Assembly (NCBI RefSeq): GCF_904849725.1
Contig: NC_058519.1
Span: 184,315,703-184,379,702, forward strand
DNA from: Hordeum vulgare subsp. vulgare
Taxonomy: Eukaryota > Streptophyta > Magnoliopsida > Poales > Poaceae
Reading direction: 5' to 3'
Length of the DNA stretch: 64,000 nucleotides
Part shown: positions 44,181 through 54,100 of the stretch, one piece after another
Layout: every line of letters begins with the position of its first letter
How positions within the stretch are numbered: position 1 is the first letter of the stretch
Made by a program: the position numbers and the translations under genes
The notes under the pieces: model-generated
The model's database searches: none
Told to the model about the DNA's origin: nothing
The model's input: only the letters and a program-made list of their open reading frames with translations

Positions 44181-44418
44181 GCGGTACTACCGCCAGGACT
44201 CCATCGGTACTACCGCCAGCGGTAGCAGTACTACCGTCAGGACCCCAACGGTACTACCGCTAGGGATAGCGGTACTACTGCCAGGACCCCAATCTACCAC
44301 GACCTAACTAGGTCATTTTTAGGGCTGTCTCAGGGGGAGCGGTACTACCGCCAGGACCCCAGCGGTACTACCGCTGCAGCCAGCGGTACTACCGCCAGGA
44401 CCACAGCGGTACTACCGC
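44181..44418 (+). repeat. Palindrome array upstream of the C2 internal TATA box
   Basis: About nine copies, some degenerate, of GCGGTACTACCGC, the same palindrome as in the LTR but with central C. Starts are near 44181, 44203, 44227, 44248, 44269, 44339, 44362, 44383 and 44406, with 21-23 bp spacing in runs and 'aggaccc' spacers. It ends about 20 bp before the TATA box at 44438. A related array lies at 45007-45150. Confidence 0.92.
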
Positions 44419-44437
44419 TGGCCCGTACCCCTTGGGC

Positions 44438-44445
44438 TATATAAA
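44438..44445 (+). promoter_or_regulatory. C2 internal TATA box before ORF3
   Basis: TATATAAA in 'gggctatataaaggagggg'. It is followed by a pyrimidine-rich, 5'-UTR-like stretch and a possible splice donor (CCCCG/GTAAAG, intron from about 44611). The context, a palindrome array just upstream, is the same as in the LTR promoter. Confidence 0.6.
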
Positions 44446-44474
44446 GGAGGGGGAGCCCGTTTTTCCTGCCTCTT

Positions 44475-45272
44475 TCTTCTTCCTCGCGGCTCCTCCCTCC
44501 CCAACCCCGAACTCCCCCTATTTGGATCTCTATCCGTGGAGCTCCTTCTCTCCGTTGAGTTGGAGGGTTTGCTCCACTTCTCCTTCCTCCTCCAAGTGCC
44601 ATCGACCCCGGTAAAGCTCCTCCCCTTCTTCTCTTGGTTGATGTTCTTGTTCTAGGGTTAGGAGCATTGGTGGTTTGGATCCATGTCTTTGATATTGTGC
44701 TTTGTTCTTGGATGGCATGAAGGAGGTATTCGAGGGGAGTGTAGGTCCTATGAATCTTTGCTTTTATATTGCCATGCCATAGGATTTACATGTTTTAGAT
44801 CAAGCACTTGGACTATGTTTGGATTAGATCTAAAACTTGCATTCTCTTGACTAGGCATGTCCTCATTTAGATGGTACTTGTGATCCTCATGTGGTTCGAG
44901 TTGTGGTGGAGTTTTTAGTGATTATACAAAGCCCATGGCCCTCGTAAAATCCATGTAGCCATCTCTATGGGTTCTCTTCATATTCAGATCTGAAAATCAA
45001 ATCCCAGCGGTACTACCGCCAGGGGTAGCGGTACTACCGCTAGGCCCCAGCGGTACTATCGCCAGGACCCCAGCGGTACTACCGCCAGGGGTAGCGGTAC
45101 TACGGCTCTGACCCCAGCGGTACTACCGCCAGGGGTAGCGGTACTACCGCCAGGAGGATTCTCTGTGTATTCTTTTCATTTGCTTGGCAATGAGTGTTTA
45201 CTTTTCTGCTTTTTCTTGTTCATTGCCTTGACTCTTTTTGTCGCTCTTTTTCGGTGTGTTTTTTGTGTCACA
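44475..45272 (+). other. Possible leader exon and intron before ORF3
   Basis: Exon 1 would run from about 44470 to 44610, and an intron from GTAAAG (44611) to a pyrimidine-rich acceptor 'gtgttttttgtgtcacag' ending at 45272, after which the ORF3 frame is open. This is the usual shape of a plant 5'-UTR intron. The evidence is sequence shape only. A second palindrome array (45007-45150) lies inside the putative intron. Confidence 0.45.
45007..45150 (+). repeat. Second internal palindrome array of C2
   Basis: About seven copies of GCGGTACTACCGC (starts near 45007, 45028, 45050, 45072, 45093, 45117 and 45138), spaced 21-24 bp, with 'caggggta' and 'aggacccca' spacers. It lies directly before the first ATG of the ORF3 frame (45165). 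Confidence 0.92.
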
Positions 45273-46658
45273 GGTGGTGCTCGCCACTCGAACCCCCCAC
45301 GGGACACACAGTCAAAGCATTATCGCAATCCAGAGGCTCCAGAGGGCTCCGCCACTTCAGGTCTGCAACCCAAAAAGCAGGCCTTCAAGAAGACCGCTCA
45401 CAAGGACAAGGGGGTCAACGTTCGCACCATGCCCCCTAAGGATTTTCTGCGGTTCCACAACCAAAACCACTATCTCCATGAGAGGGCTGTGATCAGGAAT
45501 GTCGAGCATGTTTGGGAAAAGGATCACTGCAGGATCTATCGTGATATCATCAACCATTTCAAGAAGAGTTTTGTTCCCGTTCAGTGGATTGACCTGGGTC
45601 ACCTTCAGCGGAACCTGGACTACTTTGGTGACGCTCTCTCTCTGATTGACAAGCTGGGCATTAAGGAGATCATCTCCTTCAAGACAAACTTTGATCCCAA
45701 TGTTGTTTCCTAGTTCTATGTCACGGTTCACTTCTCGCCTGATGACGGGCGCTCCCTGGTTTGGATGACTGGGACTCAAAAGATGACAGGCTCCTGGTGT
45801 GAATTCATGGCATTCCTCAAAGTTGATTTTCAGGGAGCTGACACTCCACTTGGGTCGTGTTCTCATGCTGCAGCTCCCACTGATAGGGCCTCCGCCAAGG
45901 ACAGGTTGCAGCAACTCTATGTGAAGAAAGGTGTGCTCCCCAGGCATCTGGACATCATGCATCGGATCTTCCGCAACACCCTCTTTCCTCGCATTGGTAA
46001 CTTCGACGAGGTACACGGCTCTCTGGCTGAGATGCTACTGCTCTATGAGGAGGCTATGACTAAGGAGTCTGCCCCTCTTGATATTTCTGATGTGATGTTC
46101 ACTGAGCTCTAGAACTGCATCATGATGCGCAAGGTTCCCATCTACGGGCCCTACTTGTTTGCTTATATCCGTCAGAAGTGGCAAGACACCTATCCGCAGG
46201 AGGAGTTATACATTCAGGCTGACTACTTTGTGCACGATCCTGTCAAGCTTCGCGTCAAGGACAAATGGGCCAACCCATCAACTTCATCTCAGCACATGGA
46301 CACTGACACAGAGACTACTGCTGACAGAGGAACCACTTCTCAGTCCTGCTCTTCTGCCATGCCATCTTGGGCCATGAAACTGCAGGATAAGATGAAGACT
46401 CTCTTCTGTATGCAGGCTAAGGGCCAGTATCAGACGCACGTGGCTCAGAAGGAGAACCGTCAGAGGCACAAGCGTGTCCTGAGGACACTTGACGTTGACA
46501 TCTCCAGCGGATCAGAGGATGACATCACTCCAGAGTCTGCGTGGATGCGGGCTCAAGGTTACCAGTGGTCTGGTGCAGAGGAATAGGAGGACAATGAAGA
46601 GGAGCAGGACGATCCGGATGCTACGGACGAGTCTCACGATGATGAGGATGAGGAGTGA
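45165..46658 (+). pseudogene. C2 ORF3 (env-like position), three amber stops
   Basis: One frame runs from 45165 to TGA 46656-46658, interrupted only by TAG at 45711-45713, 46110-46112 and 46584-46586. The first ~35 codons are hydrophobic ('LLFCFFLFIALTLFVALF'), but if splicing joins at 45273 they would be intron sequence. The body has 'MPPKDFLRFHNQNHYLHERA', 'VPVQWIDLGHLQRNLDYFGD', 'VTVHFSPDDGRSLVWMTGTQ' and 'MRKVPIYGPYLFAYIRQKW', an acidic Ser-rich tail follows, and the end is Asp/Glu-rich. It resembles the ORF found after pol in SIRE-type and some Athila-type elements. No clear transmembrane anchor near the C-terminus, so 'envelope' is a positional label. Function is unknown. Confidence 0.82.
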
Positions 46659-46958
46659 CCACCTGTGTTGTTAGGTGTGCCCCTTTTTGGTGTCTTGTGC
46701 CAAAGGGGGAGAGAGTCTAGGAGCTGGATTTGCTTTGAGAGTTGAACTTTGCTTAGCTTTGCTTATCTTTCGTGTTTTGCTTCGAACTTGGTTTGCTTTT
46801 ATTTTGCTATCTTTGCTTTGTGTGGCGTGAGACATGAACTTGTGTGAGATTTATTTCCATCATATGTTGTGAGTCATATGCTCCTTATTTTCATATATCT
46901 CTATCTTTTTGTTCTCATATTATTCACTGTGCAAATCCAGTATTGTCTTCAATCCACC
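46659..46958. other. C2 3' untranslated region
   Basis: About 300 bp between the end of ORF3 and the polypurine tract. It includes an internal 'caaagggggagagag' run (about 46702-46716) that looks like an extra polypurine tract, then T-rich sequence. No gene. Confidence 0.6.
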
Positions 46959-46970
46959 AAAAAGGGGGAG
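46959..46970 (+). other. C2 polypurine tract
   Basis: AAAAAGGGGGAG two bases before the 3' LTR, the usual form for Copia elements. Confidence 0.88.
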
Positions 46971-46972
46971 AT

Positions 46973-48432
46973 TGTTGGGGCATAGTTTATGCCTAAGTAA
47001 TTTTGGTGATTGATGACAGTACCGCAAAGGACTAACCGTGTGTGTTAAGATTTCAGATAACACACGTCAACGGCACAAGACGACTCGCCCCCTCTTTCGT
47101 GGAACAGAAGCACGGTGTTCTCTACGATTCTCTTTATTTGAGTCATAGGAAAGCCATACTATTAAGAGGGGAACCGTGGTGGAAAGGTTTGGGTGGAATC
47201 AATCTTGCACGCGCACACTTCACCTCTTTTCCCCCTTGCCGGCAACTTTGGAGTAGCTCCCGCCCTGGTGTTTCTTTCTTGTTTGCAAATGGTCCCCCAG
47301 CGGTAGTACCACTGGGCCTAGCGGTAGTACTGCTGGCCCTAGCGGTAGTACCGCTAGCCCTAGCGGTAATACCGTTGGAGTGCTAGCGGTAGTACCGCTG
47401 CAGCCAGCGGTAGTACCACTAGCTGGCGGTAGTACCGCTCCAGGAGCTTAGTACCGCCTGCCTAGCGGTTGTACATGGACGGACCTTTTTGCGAAGACTT
47501 TCTTGGCGGTGGTAGTTCTTATGCACTACCAGGGGCCCAGTGGTAGTACCGCTGCAGCCAGCGGTAGAACCGCTGGAGTGCCAGCGGTAGTACCGCTGGA
47601 GTGCTAGCGGTAGTACCGCTGCATCCAGCGGTAGTACCACTAGGCACGGGCTGTGAGTGGGAAAACGGTTGGATTTCCCCCCCCCCCCACTATATAAGGG
47701 GTTCTTCTAGCTGTGGAACCCTATCTCTTACCCTCCCAAGCTCCATTGTTGCTCCCTAAGCTCAGAAGAGCCCGATATCTCTCCCTAGCCAATAAAACTT
47801 GTTGATTCTTTAGGGATTGGTTGAGAAGGCCTAGATCCACACTTCCACCAAGAGAAAAGTTGATTCCCCCACCAATCCCTTGCGGATCTTGTTACTCTTG
47901 GGTGTTTGAGCATCCTAGACGGTTGAGGTCACCTTGAAGCCACATTCTATTGTGGTGAAGCTTTGTGGTCTTTTTGGGAGCCTCCAAGCTTTGTGTGGAG
48001 TTTGACCCAACCTTGTTTGTAAAGGTTCGGTCGCCGCCTTCAAGGGCACCTATAGTGGAATCACGGTACCTTGCATCGTGCGAGGGCGTGAGGAGAATAT
48101 GGTGGCCTTAGTGGCTTATTGGGGAGCATTGTGCCTCTACACCGCTCCAACGGAGACGTACTTCCTGTCAAAGGGAAGGAACTTCGATATCACATCCTTG
48201 TCTTCATTGGTTCCACTTGTGGTTATCTCTAACCTTAACTTTGTGTATGCTTATGTTGTTGTCTTTCTCTTACTTGTATTAGTAGTTCTCGTTGTTAGCT
48301 TCATTACGGTTCAACCCATTGTTGTTATATTTGTGAACCCGTATGTTGTTTACCCTAACTTGCTAAGATTAATTAAAAAGTGGTCGTTGCCTATTCACCC
48401 CCCCCCTCTAGTCAACCATATCGATCCTTTCA
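46973..48432 (+). repeat. C2 3' LTR
   Basis: 1460 bp, collinear with 36147-37666. It has fewer palindrome copies (about 47300-47640), TATA at 47691-47698, and the same end GATCCTTTCA. It is followed by CCACC at 48433-48437. Confidence 0.94.
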
Positions 48433-48437
48433 CCACC
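48433..48437. repeat. Target-site duplication of C2, right copy (CCACC)
   Basis: Matches 36142-36146. Confidence 0.94.
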
Positions 48438-48856
48438 TGATAGCCATGAAAATGACCCGCCACGTCCGACACAACTCTCCTATAAGCCGCCATCAAGGGA
48501 TCTCTGGAATCCCACGTACCAGAAACTTGTTGTGCCACTAGATCTGAGTCGCCCAAACATCTGACTCGGCTGAGGTTCATCTCCTTGGCGATTCACAACA
48601 CATGGAGCAGAGCTTCATACTCCGCCGCATTGTTGGTACATGGGAACATGAGTCGGAGGACATAGCAAAACTTGTCACCCTGAGGCGAAGTGAACACCAT
48701 GCCAGCCCCCGAGCCTTCCAGCTGCCTAGACCCGTCAAAATGGATGGTCCAATACGTGTGATCAGGTCTGTCCTCTAGAATCTGCAACTCGGCCCAATCG
48801 TTGATGAAATCCACTAGTGCTTGAGACTTAATGGTTGTGCGAGGGGTATATCGCAC
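48438..48856 (-). pseudogene. G2 second RNase H domain (split by C2)
   Basis: Reading leftward: 'WTIHFDGSRQLEGSGAG' (Asp), 'NNAAEYEALLHVL' (Glu), a stop near 48595, 'CLGDSDLVAQQVSGTW' (Asp), ending at 'GHFHGYQV' where C2 is inserted. The last catalytic Asp region lies beyond C2, near 36100-36141. It is equivalent to 16681-17345 in G1. Confidence 0.88.
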
Positions 48857-48867
48857 ATGGTGAGGTC

Positions 48868-50183
48868 CTAGCTCAATGGCCCACTTAGCAATCCGTCCAA
48901 TCGCCTCTTAATTCTGTATGATATCATCGAGGGGGCAGAACTAACCACCGTGATAGGATGCTCTTGAAAGTAGTGTTTCAGCTTCCGACTTGCCATAAAC
49001 ACCCCAAAGACCGGCTTCTGCCAATGTGGATAGCGCTGTTTGGAGAGGGTTATGACTTCGTTGATAAAATAGACTGGTCGTTGAACCAGGTATTCCTTCC
49101 CTTCTTCTTTGCACTCGACGACCACTGCCACGCTTACCGCTTTAGAATTGGCCGCCATGTACAAGAGCATAGGATCATTGTCAGTTGGAGAAGCCAATAC
49201 AGGAGGCTTAGCTAATTGTTGCTTCAGGGCATCGAAAGCTTCGTTGGCTTCATCTGTCCGAACAAAGCGATCAGTTTTCTTGAGCAGCTGGTCAAGAGGG
49301 ATGGCTTTCTCCCCAAGGCGACTTATGAACCGACTTAGAGCCGCAATGCGACCCGCCATGCACTAAAATTGATTGATATTGGCCAGCTTGCCTACCGAAG
49401 TGATCGCTTCAATTTTATCCGGGTTAGCTTCGATGCCTCGTTCTGACACCAGGAAACCCAATAACTTTCCTGCAGGAACACCAAAAACACACTTGGTAGG
49501 GTTCAGTCTCATTTGGTACACGCGCAAATTGTCAAAAGTCTCCCTGAGGTCCTCCAAAAGCGGTTCCTTCTTCTGGGATCTGACCACGATATCGTCAACG
49601 TAGGCGTGAACATTGCGCCCGATCTGGCTGTGCAGGCAATTATGGGTGCAACGTTGATAAGTCGCCCACATGCTCTTGAGCCCGAACGGCATGGACACTT
49701 AACAAAAGGCTCCAAAGGGGGTTATGAAGGACGTTTTCTCCTGATCCTCTACAACCATCTTGATCAGGTGGTACCCTGAGTAAGCATCCAGAAAATGCAA
49801 TCGCTCGCAACCCGCCGTAGAGTCAATGATTTGATCAATGCGGGGAAGGCCGAAAGGGTCCTTTGGCAGGCCCTGTTGAGGTCGGTGTAGTCGATGCACA
49901 TGCAGAAAGTGTCATTCTTCTTGAGCACCAATACCGGGTTAGCCAACCATTCAGGATGGAAAACCTCAATGATGAACCCAGCGGCCAAAAGCCGGGCGAC
50001 TTCCTCCCCAATTGCCTTACGATGTTCTTCATTAAACCGGCGAAGATACTGCTGAACCGGCTTTATTTTAGGGTCAATATTAAGATGGTGCTCAGCGAAT
50101 CCTCTCGGTACACCTGGCATGTCTGAAGGCTTCCATGCGAAGATGTCCCAATTCTCACGAATGAATTCGATGAGCGAGCTTTC
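48868..50183 (-). pseudogene. G2 reverse transcriptase and first RNase H-like domain
   Basis: Starts near 'MPGVPRGFAEHHLN' (50120). It keeps 'LAAGFIIEVFHPEWLANPV', 'MCIDYTDLNRAC', a frameshift near 49860, 'FLDAYSGYHLIKM', TAA at 49699-49701 directly after 'PFGAFC', 'VSMPFGLKS', 'AYVDDIVVRSQ', 'LLGFLVSERGIEANPDKI', 'FISRLGEKAIPLDQLL' and 'KLKHYFQEHPITVVS'. Another stop lies near 49363. RT and RNase H-like motifs remain readable. The stop at 49699 matches the G1 stop at 18171. Confidence 0.9.
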
Positions 50184-50900
50184 CTATTTGGGATCCAGAC
50201 CTGTCCCAATGGTGAACTGCTTGGTTGAGTCGCCAGGCGTGAAGTCTATCACCTTCGTGTCATCCGTCGGTTTAAACTTGAGGGGCGGCTCTAAGTCGAT
50301 TGTGGGTCTCTTGAGTGGTATCATATCTGTCGAGTCAACATTGGCTTGGTGAAACTTGAGCTCCTCGGCCGCGCAAGCCGACTCGGCATAAGCCGCGTCT
50401 CCTTCCTCGCATTGTTGGGATATCTTCCTGTCCCCGTTGATCATAATAGTCCCCTTAGGGCCAGGCATTTTGAGCTTGAGGTAAATGTAACATAGGCGGG
50501 CCATGAACCGAGCGTAAGCTGGTCTTCCTAACAGCGTGTGGTAAGGGCTCTTGATCTTGACCACCTCAAACATGAGGGACTCACTCCTGTAATTGGACTC
50601 CGTGCCAAAAGCTACGTTAAGTTTGATTCGCCCCACAGGGTATGCCGACTTACCCGGAACAATGTCGTGGAAGACCGTGGAAGATGGCATCAAGTCTTTT
50701 TTTTTTTGAGAAATTCATCCGCCGAAAGGTATCGAAATATAAGATGTTAATGCTGCTACCGCCATCCATAAGGACTTTGGATAGGGTGTAACCCCCGACC
50801 TGGGGAGCCACGACCAAAGCCAAGTCACTGGGATTGTCAACCCGGGGGGGTGATCCTCCCTACTCCAGATAATGGGTTGTTCAGACCAATTGAGGTACCT
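50184..50900 (-). pseudogene. G2 aspartic protease
   Basis: The active-site loop, in the frame reading 'KVLMDGGSSINIL', is at about 50740-50785 with Asp intact. A run of 13 T on the plus strand (about 50697-50709) shifts the frame just after it. Then come 'MPSSTVFHDIVPGKSAYPVG', 'VVKIKSPYHTLLGRPAYAR' and 'KMPGPKGTIMINGD'. The homopolymer is absent from G1, so it was gained in this copy. Confidence 0.85.
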
Positions 50901-53457
50901 AGGGAGCGCCAGCTCAACCATGCTAAAAGCTATGTGTTTCACCTTTTGGTCCCGTTTGCAAGTGCTCGTGGTGAACACGTGATATTGCCCGTTGTTCAAC
51001 TGCTTAGGATTATTCTGAAAGCCGCCATTGTCATCCTGCCGCTGGGGATCGCCTTGCGAGGGCGGTTGCTGAAACACGCCATGCGTATTGTACCGCTGAT
51101 TGTTGTGAAACTGGTACTGCCCAGCATTAGACTGTGACCTGCCCTGCGGGCCCGGGTTGGGAAACCCACCGAACGGGTTCGGTGTGATCTGGGTGTGTCG
51201 AACTGTTCCTGATCTCCACCTTGGTTACCTCCTTGACCTTTTTTGAGCGCCTTAGCTCGAAACTCCTGCATCACATAGCAATCCTCCCAAGAGTGGGTGG
51301 ACGGACCTTCGGGAGTGGCGTCTTGTGGGCAAGGGCCTTTGAGCATCTCGTGATAGTTGCGTGGTTTCTTCCCAGTGAGGCCCCTTTTCTTCTGGCGTTG
51401 GTTCCGGTTGCCAGCGTTAGTGTTAGCAACGACGTCCATGATGCCTTCTTGCTGTCTCCTTTTACCTTGTCCCGCGTGGTTGTGGTTGCTCCGCCCTTGG
51501 AACTGGGAGTGGCCTTTTGACGATTCGCATCTCCTGGCGGTGCTAACTTTGTCGTCATCTTCCCCGGGATCCTTAGTGTCGTATGACTCGGCGTACCTGG
51601 TCAGGGTGTCCATCAACTCGCCCATGTCCTGTACCTTACGCTTGAGTCGCCCAAGCTTCAGCACCAAAGGCTCGTAATGACAATTTTTCTCTGGAATTAG
51701 CACTGCCTAAGCCGCCGAGATGCCATCTGATGAATGGATGACTTCTGCAACCCGCCGCATCCAATGATGGGCCGACTCATCGAGGCGTTGGACGCAGTGT
51801 TGTAGGTCAACGATGGTCATCGGGCGTTTACAGGTTCCTCGGAATATTTTGACGAAGCGTTCCTTCAACTCGGCCCAGGTGTTGATGGAATTGTGCGGCA
51901 AGTTTTTCAGCCATGTGTGCACCGTTCCCTTGAGCATCATGGTGAAATACTTACCGCAAACCGCCTCATTCACGTCGAGCATGTCCATTGCAAGGTCGTA
52001 ACTTTCAATCCATGACCCTGGCTCGAGGTCTGGTGTGTAATTAGGTACCTTTTGTGGTCCTTTGAAATCTTTCGGCATACGCTCGTTGCGAATGGAGGGC
52101 GTTAGACAGGGCACCTTGACGTGCCTACCGCATGTCTCAGTCATCGTGGGAGGAGGCAGGGTGTCAGCCGGATAGCCCTGACCTGTCGCAGCTGATATTT
52201 CCATCAAGCGGGCGGCTCGCGCCGCATCCACAAGATCTTGAGCCCGTGTATCGAGCATCCCGGGCGGATTGGTCTTCGGCAAGCGCCATTGCTCGCTGGT
52301 CACCGCAGGCAGGTCATCATGGCGACTCCTGGTGTGACTTGCATGAGGCGTGGAGTGTAGCCGCTCGCGGCTATGTGAATACTGCGCATGTTGCACCACC
52401 GCCGTTTTCAGCATCTCGATGGCGTTTCTTGCCTCCACCTCAGTCGGGGAGTTTCCGTGAATTGAGAGAGATTCCAAGTGGTGGGTCAACGCCAGCACGT
52501 TATCCACGGGGTTCGAGAAGTGGCCCCGTGGTGTTTGGAAACGGGGCACACGGGCCTCCGTTGGCTGAACCAGCTGCGGGTTAAGTTGTGGCCGAGCCGG
52601 GTCACCTCCTGGGGTGGCCTGCCAAGGTCGATCGGGTTCCATCCTGGGGGTGTGCGGGCTGTTGAAAAGGCGAGTCAGGTTTAGATCGGCCGGAAGGCGG
52701 CCGTGATGTCTCCTCTGGTGGATCGCATCGGAGGAACGCTGTTGTCGCTCAAGCCGCCAGCCTTCGGTATTCGAACGCTCTGTCTTCATGGTGATCTGGG
52801 CCTGCTGTGTTTCCATCCTGGCGGCTTCCGCTTCCACGTCACGCTGAATCTTGGCCTTCTCCTTCCTTAGTTTCGCCAGTTCGGCGTTGATCGTTTCCTG
52901 ATTCTGGGTCGTCACAGCGATCGCCATGAGCTTGGTTGTCTCTGCTGCCAGGTCTGCCATGGCTTGAGTCGGAGGCTTCCCCGACCTGCCAGCTTCATTG
53001 TTGCCCGCCGGGTTAGGTTGAGGCGGTGCTGCCCCCGCCATATAGATGGTAACTTGTCTATGCGGCCCTGCAAAGTCCTCAGAGTTTGCCGCCTGTGGTA
53101 ACCCTCCGAGTTGTCTCTCGTAGAGAGGGTAGATTCAATATGTGTCGCCCATGGATGACTCGTTGTCCGAGTTGACGGGAGTGATCTCCTGGATTACCGG
53201 CCCGTCCGGTATGTCGGTTCCCTGCGTAAAACCAACGAAAACGTGGCGTCCCCTGACCTGATGTTTGGTGGGATGGGCGTACTGGGCCGGCTCGACGATG
53301 TCGGTGAAGGTGTCCGGCTCAGGTACGGGTGCCCCAGTCTTGCCGATGAAAACATGGATCTTGCCGAAGGGGACTCTGTATCCACATTCGATTGAATCGG
53401 CCTCAGGTCCCCACTGCAAGTTGTCGATGTAGTATTTTCATGGCGGCTCTTCGTCAT
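50901..53457 (-). pseudogene. G2 gag
   Basis: The leader begins at 53457 ('MTKSRH'), shifts frame near 53440, and reads 'WGPEADSIECGYRVPFGKIH'. The main part, 53041-51707, is charged and Gln-rich, with the capsid-like core 'MPKDFKGPQKVPNYTPDLEP', 'YFTMMLKGTVHTWLKNLPH', 'ELKERFVKIFRGTCKRP' and 'SAHHWMRRVAEVIHSSDG'. TAG at 51707-51709 follows; G1 has Gln at this codon. After it come 'KNCHYEPLVLKLGRLKRKV', a basic Asn/Gln-rich tail and 'THSWEDCYVMQEFRA', and a frameshift near 51140. Forms the particle. No classic zinc knuckle. Confidence 0.87.
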
Positions 53458-53527
53458 GATGTCGACCGCGTAGCTTCCGGACCCTGGAAGGGCTCCCTTT
53501 GAGAACTCAACTCCATTGTGCGCAGGC

Positions 53528-53545
53528 CCCACGGTGGGCGCCAAA
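53528..53545 (-). other. G2 primer-binding site
   Basis: On the minus strand TTTGGCGCCCACCGTGGG directly follows the 5' LTR, matching G1 almost base for base. Confidence 0.8.
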
Positions 53546-54095
53546 TGTCGTGGTTTTTTTACGGCAGATGTCCTCGTGAAAGGACTTAGTGAAGGAGCCA
53601 TCGCACCTTGGTGGCGACTCAAAGGAGGTGAGTGGAATCGAGACTCATATTTACCCAGGTTCAGCCCCTCGTGTGGAGGTAAAAGCCTACGTCTTGCTTT
53701 GTGTGTATTGATGGTGGATTCGATTACAAGGATGGTGTAACTCGCTTGACCTAGCTCTCGATGATTTCTAACTTGATCTATATGCCCTAGAGACTCGCCT
53801 TTATATACAGGTTGAGGCGCTAGGGTTTACAAAGTCATGGCCATGTTACAAATCATGGCCTTCCTTATCTCTAAGTCGTCGTGTTCACCAAGCCAAGGAA
53901 ACTCCTTGGCGACTTATCTTCTTCGTTAATCTTGAACCGCCATCCGGCTCATGGGCTCCGGCGACCTTCTGACAAAGATCTCTCAACACGCCTCAGGCCT
54001 AAACCAAGGCTTACTTTGGTCATGTATGTATGAGTCACCGCTTTCCTGACCCGGCCCAATAGGGGCAGAACATACTGTACGTAATATCCCCAACA
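53546..54095 (-). repeat. G2 5' LTR
   Basis: 550 bp, collinear with 24912-25459. On the minus strand it starts TGTTGGGGATATTACG and ends CCACGACA. A TATATAAA box on the minus strand is at 53800-53807. An open frame starts inside the LTR (ATG at 53622) and crosses the PBS, as in G1. Confidence 0.93.
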
Positions 54096-54100
54096 CCGAC
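54096..54100. repeat. Target-site duplication of G2, right copy (CCGAC)
   Basis: Matches 24907-24911; C1 LTR sequence resumes immediately afterwards. Confidence 0.93.

Larger units (their letters stand above)
36147..48432 (+). mobile_element. C2: SIRE/Maximus-lineage Copia element with ORF3
   Basis: A 12.3 kb plus-strand Copia element with LTRs 36147-37666 and 46973-48432, CCACC target duplications, a tRNA-Met-type PBS and an A/G-rich polypurine tract. Order: gag, protease, integrase, linker, RT, RNase H, then a ~1.4 kb promoter-like interval and an ORF3 before the 3' LTR. Integrase before RT marks Copia; long LTRs and a third ORF mark the SIRE/Maximus lineage, whose ORF3 is sometimes called env-like. 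About eight differences over the first ~330 bp of the LTRs make it the youngest large insertion here, yet gag, pol and ORF3 all carry stops. Confidence 0.95.
24912..54095 (-). mobile_element. G2: Tat-type Gypsy retrotransposon with three later insertions
   Basis: A minus-strand element with LTRs at 53546-54095 (5') and 24912-25459 (3') and CCGAC target duplications. Without its three insertions (solo LTRs S1 and S2, and Copia C2) it would be about 13.8 kb. It has PBS, gag, protease, RT, RNase H, second RNase H, integrase, a non-coding stretch and a long antisense gene. The LTRs differ at many positions, by eye near one in ten, so it is older than G3 and C2. It belongs to the same or a sister family as G1. 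Confidence 0.95.

Noticed and set aside
44432..44614. TATA plus UTR-like stretch as the start of a host gene
   Set aside because: It is within the CCACC-bounded C2 element and leads into ORF3, so it belongs to the element.
45165..45270. Hydrophobic N-terminus of ORF3 as a signal peptide of an envelope protein
   Set aside because: The stretch overlaps a T-rich region ending in a splice-acceptor-like CAG, so it is more likely intron sequence; no second membrane segment supports an envelope.
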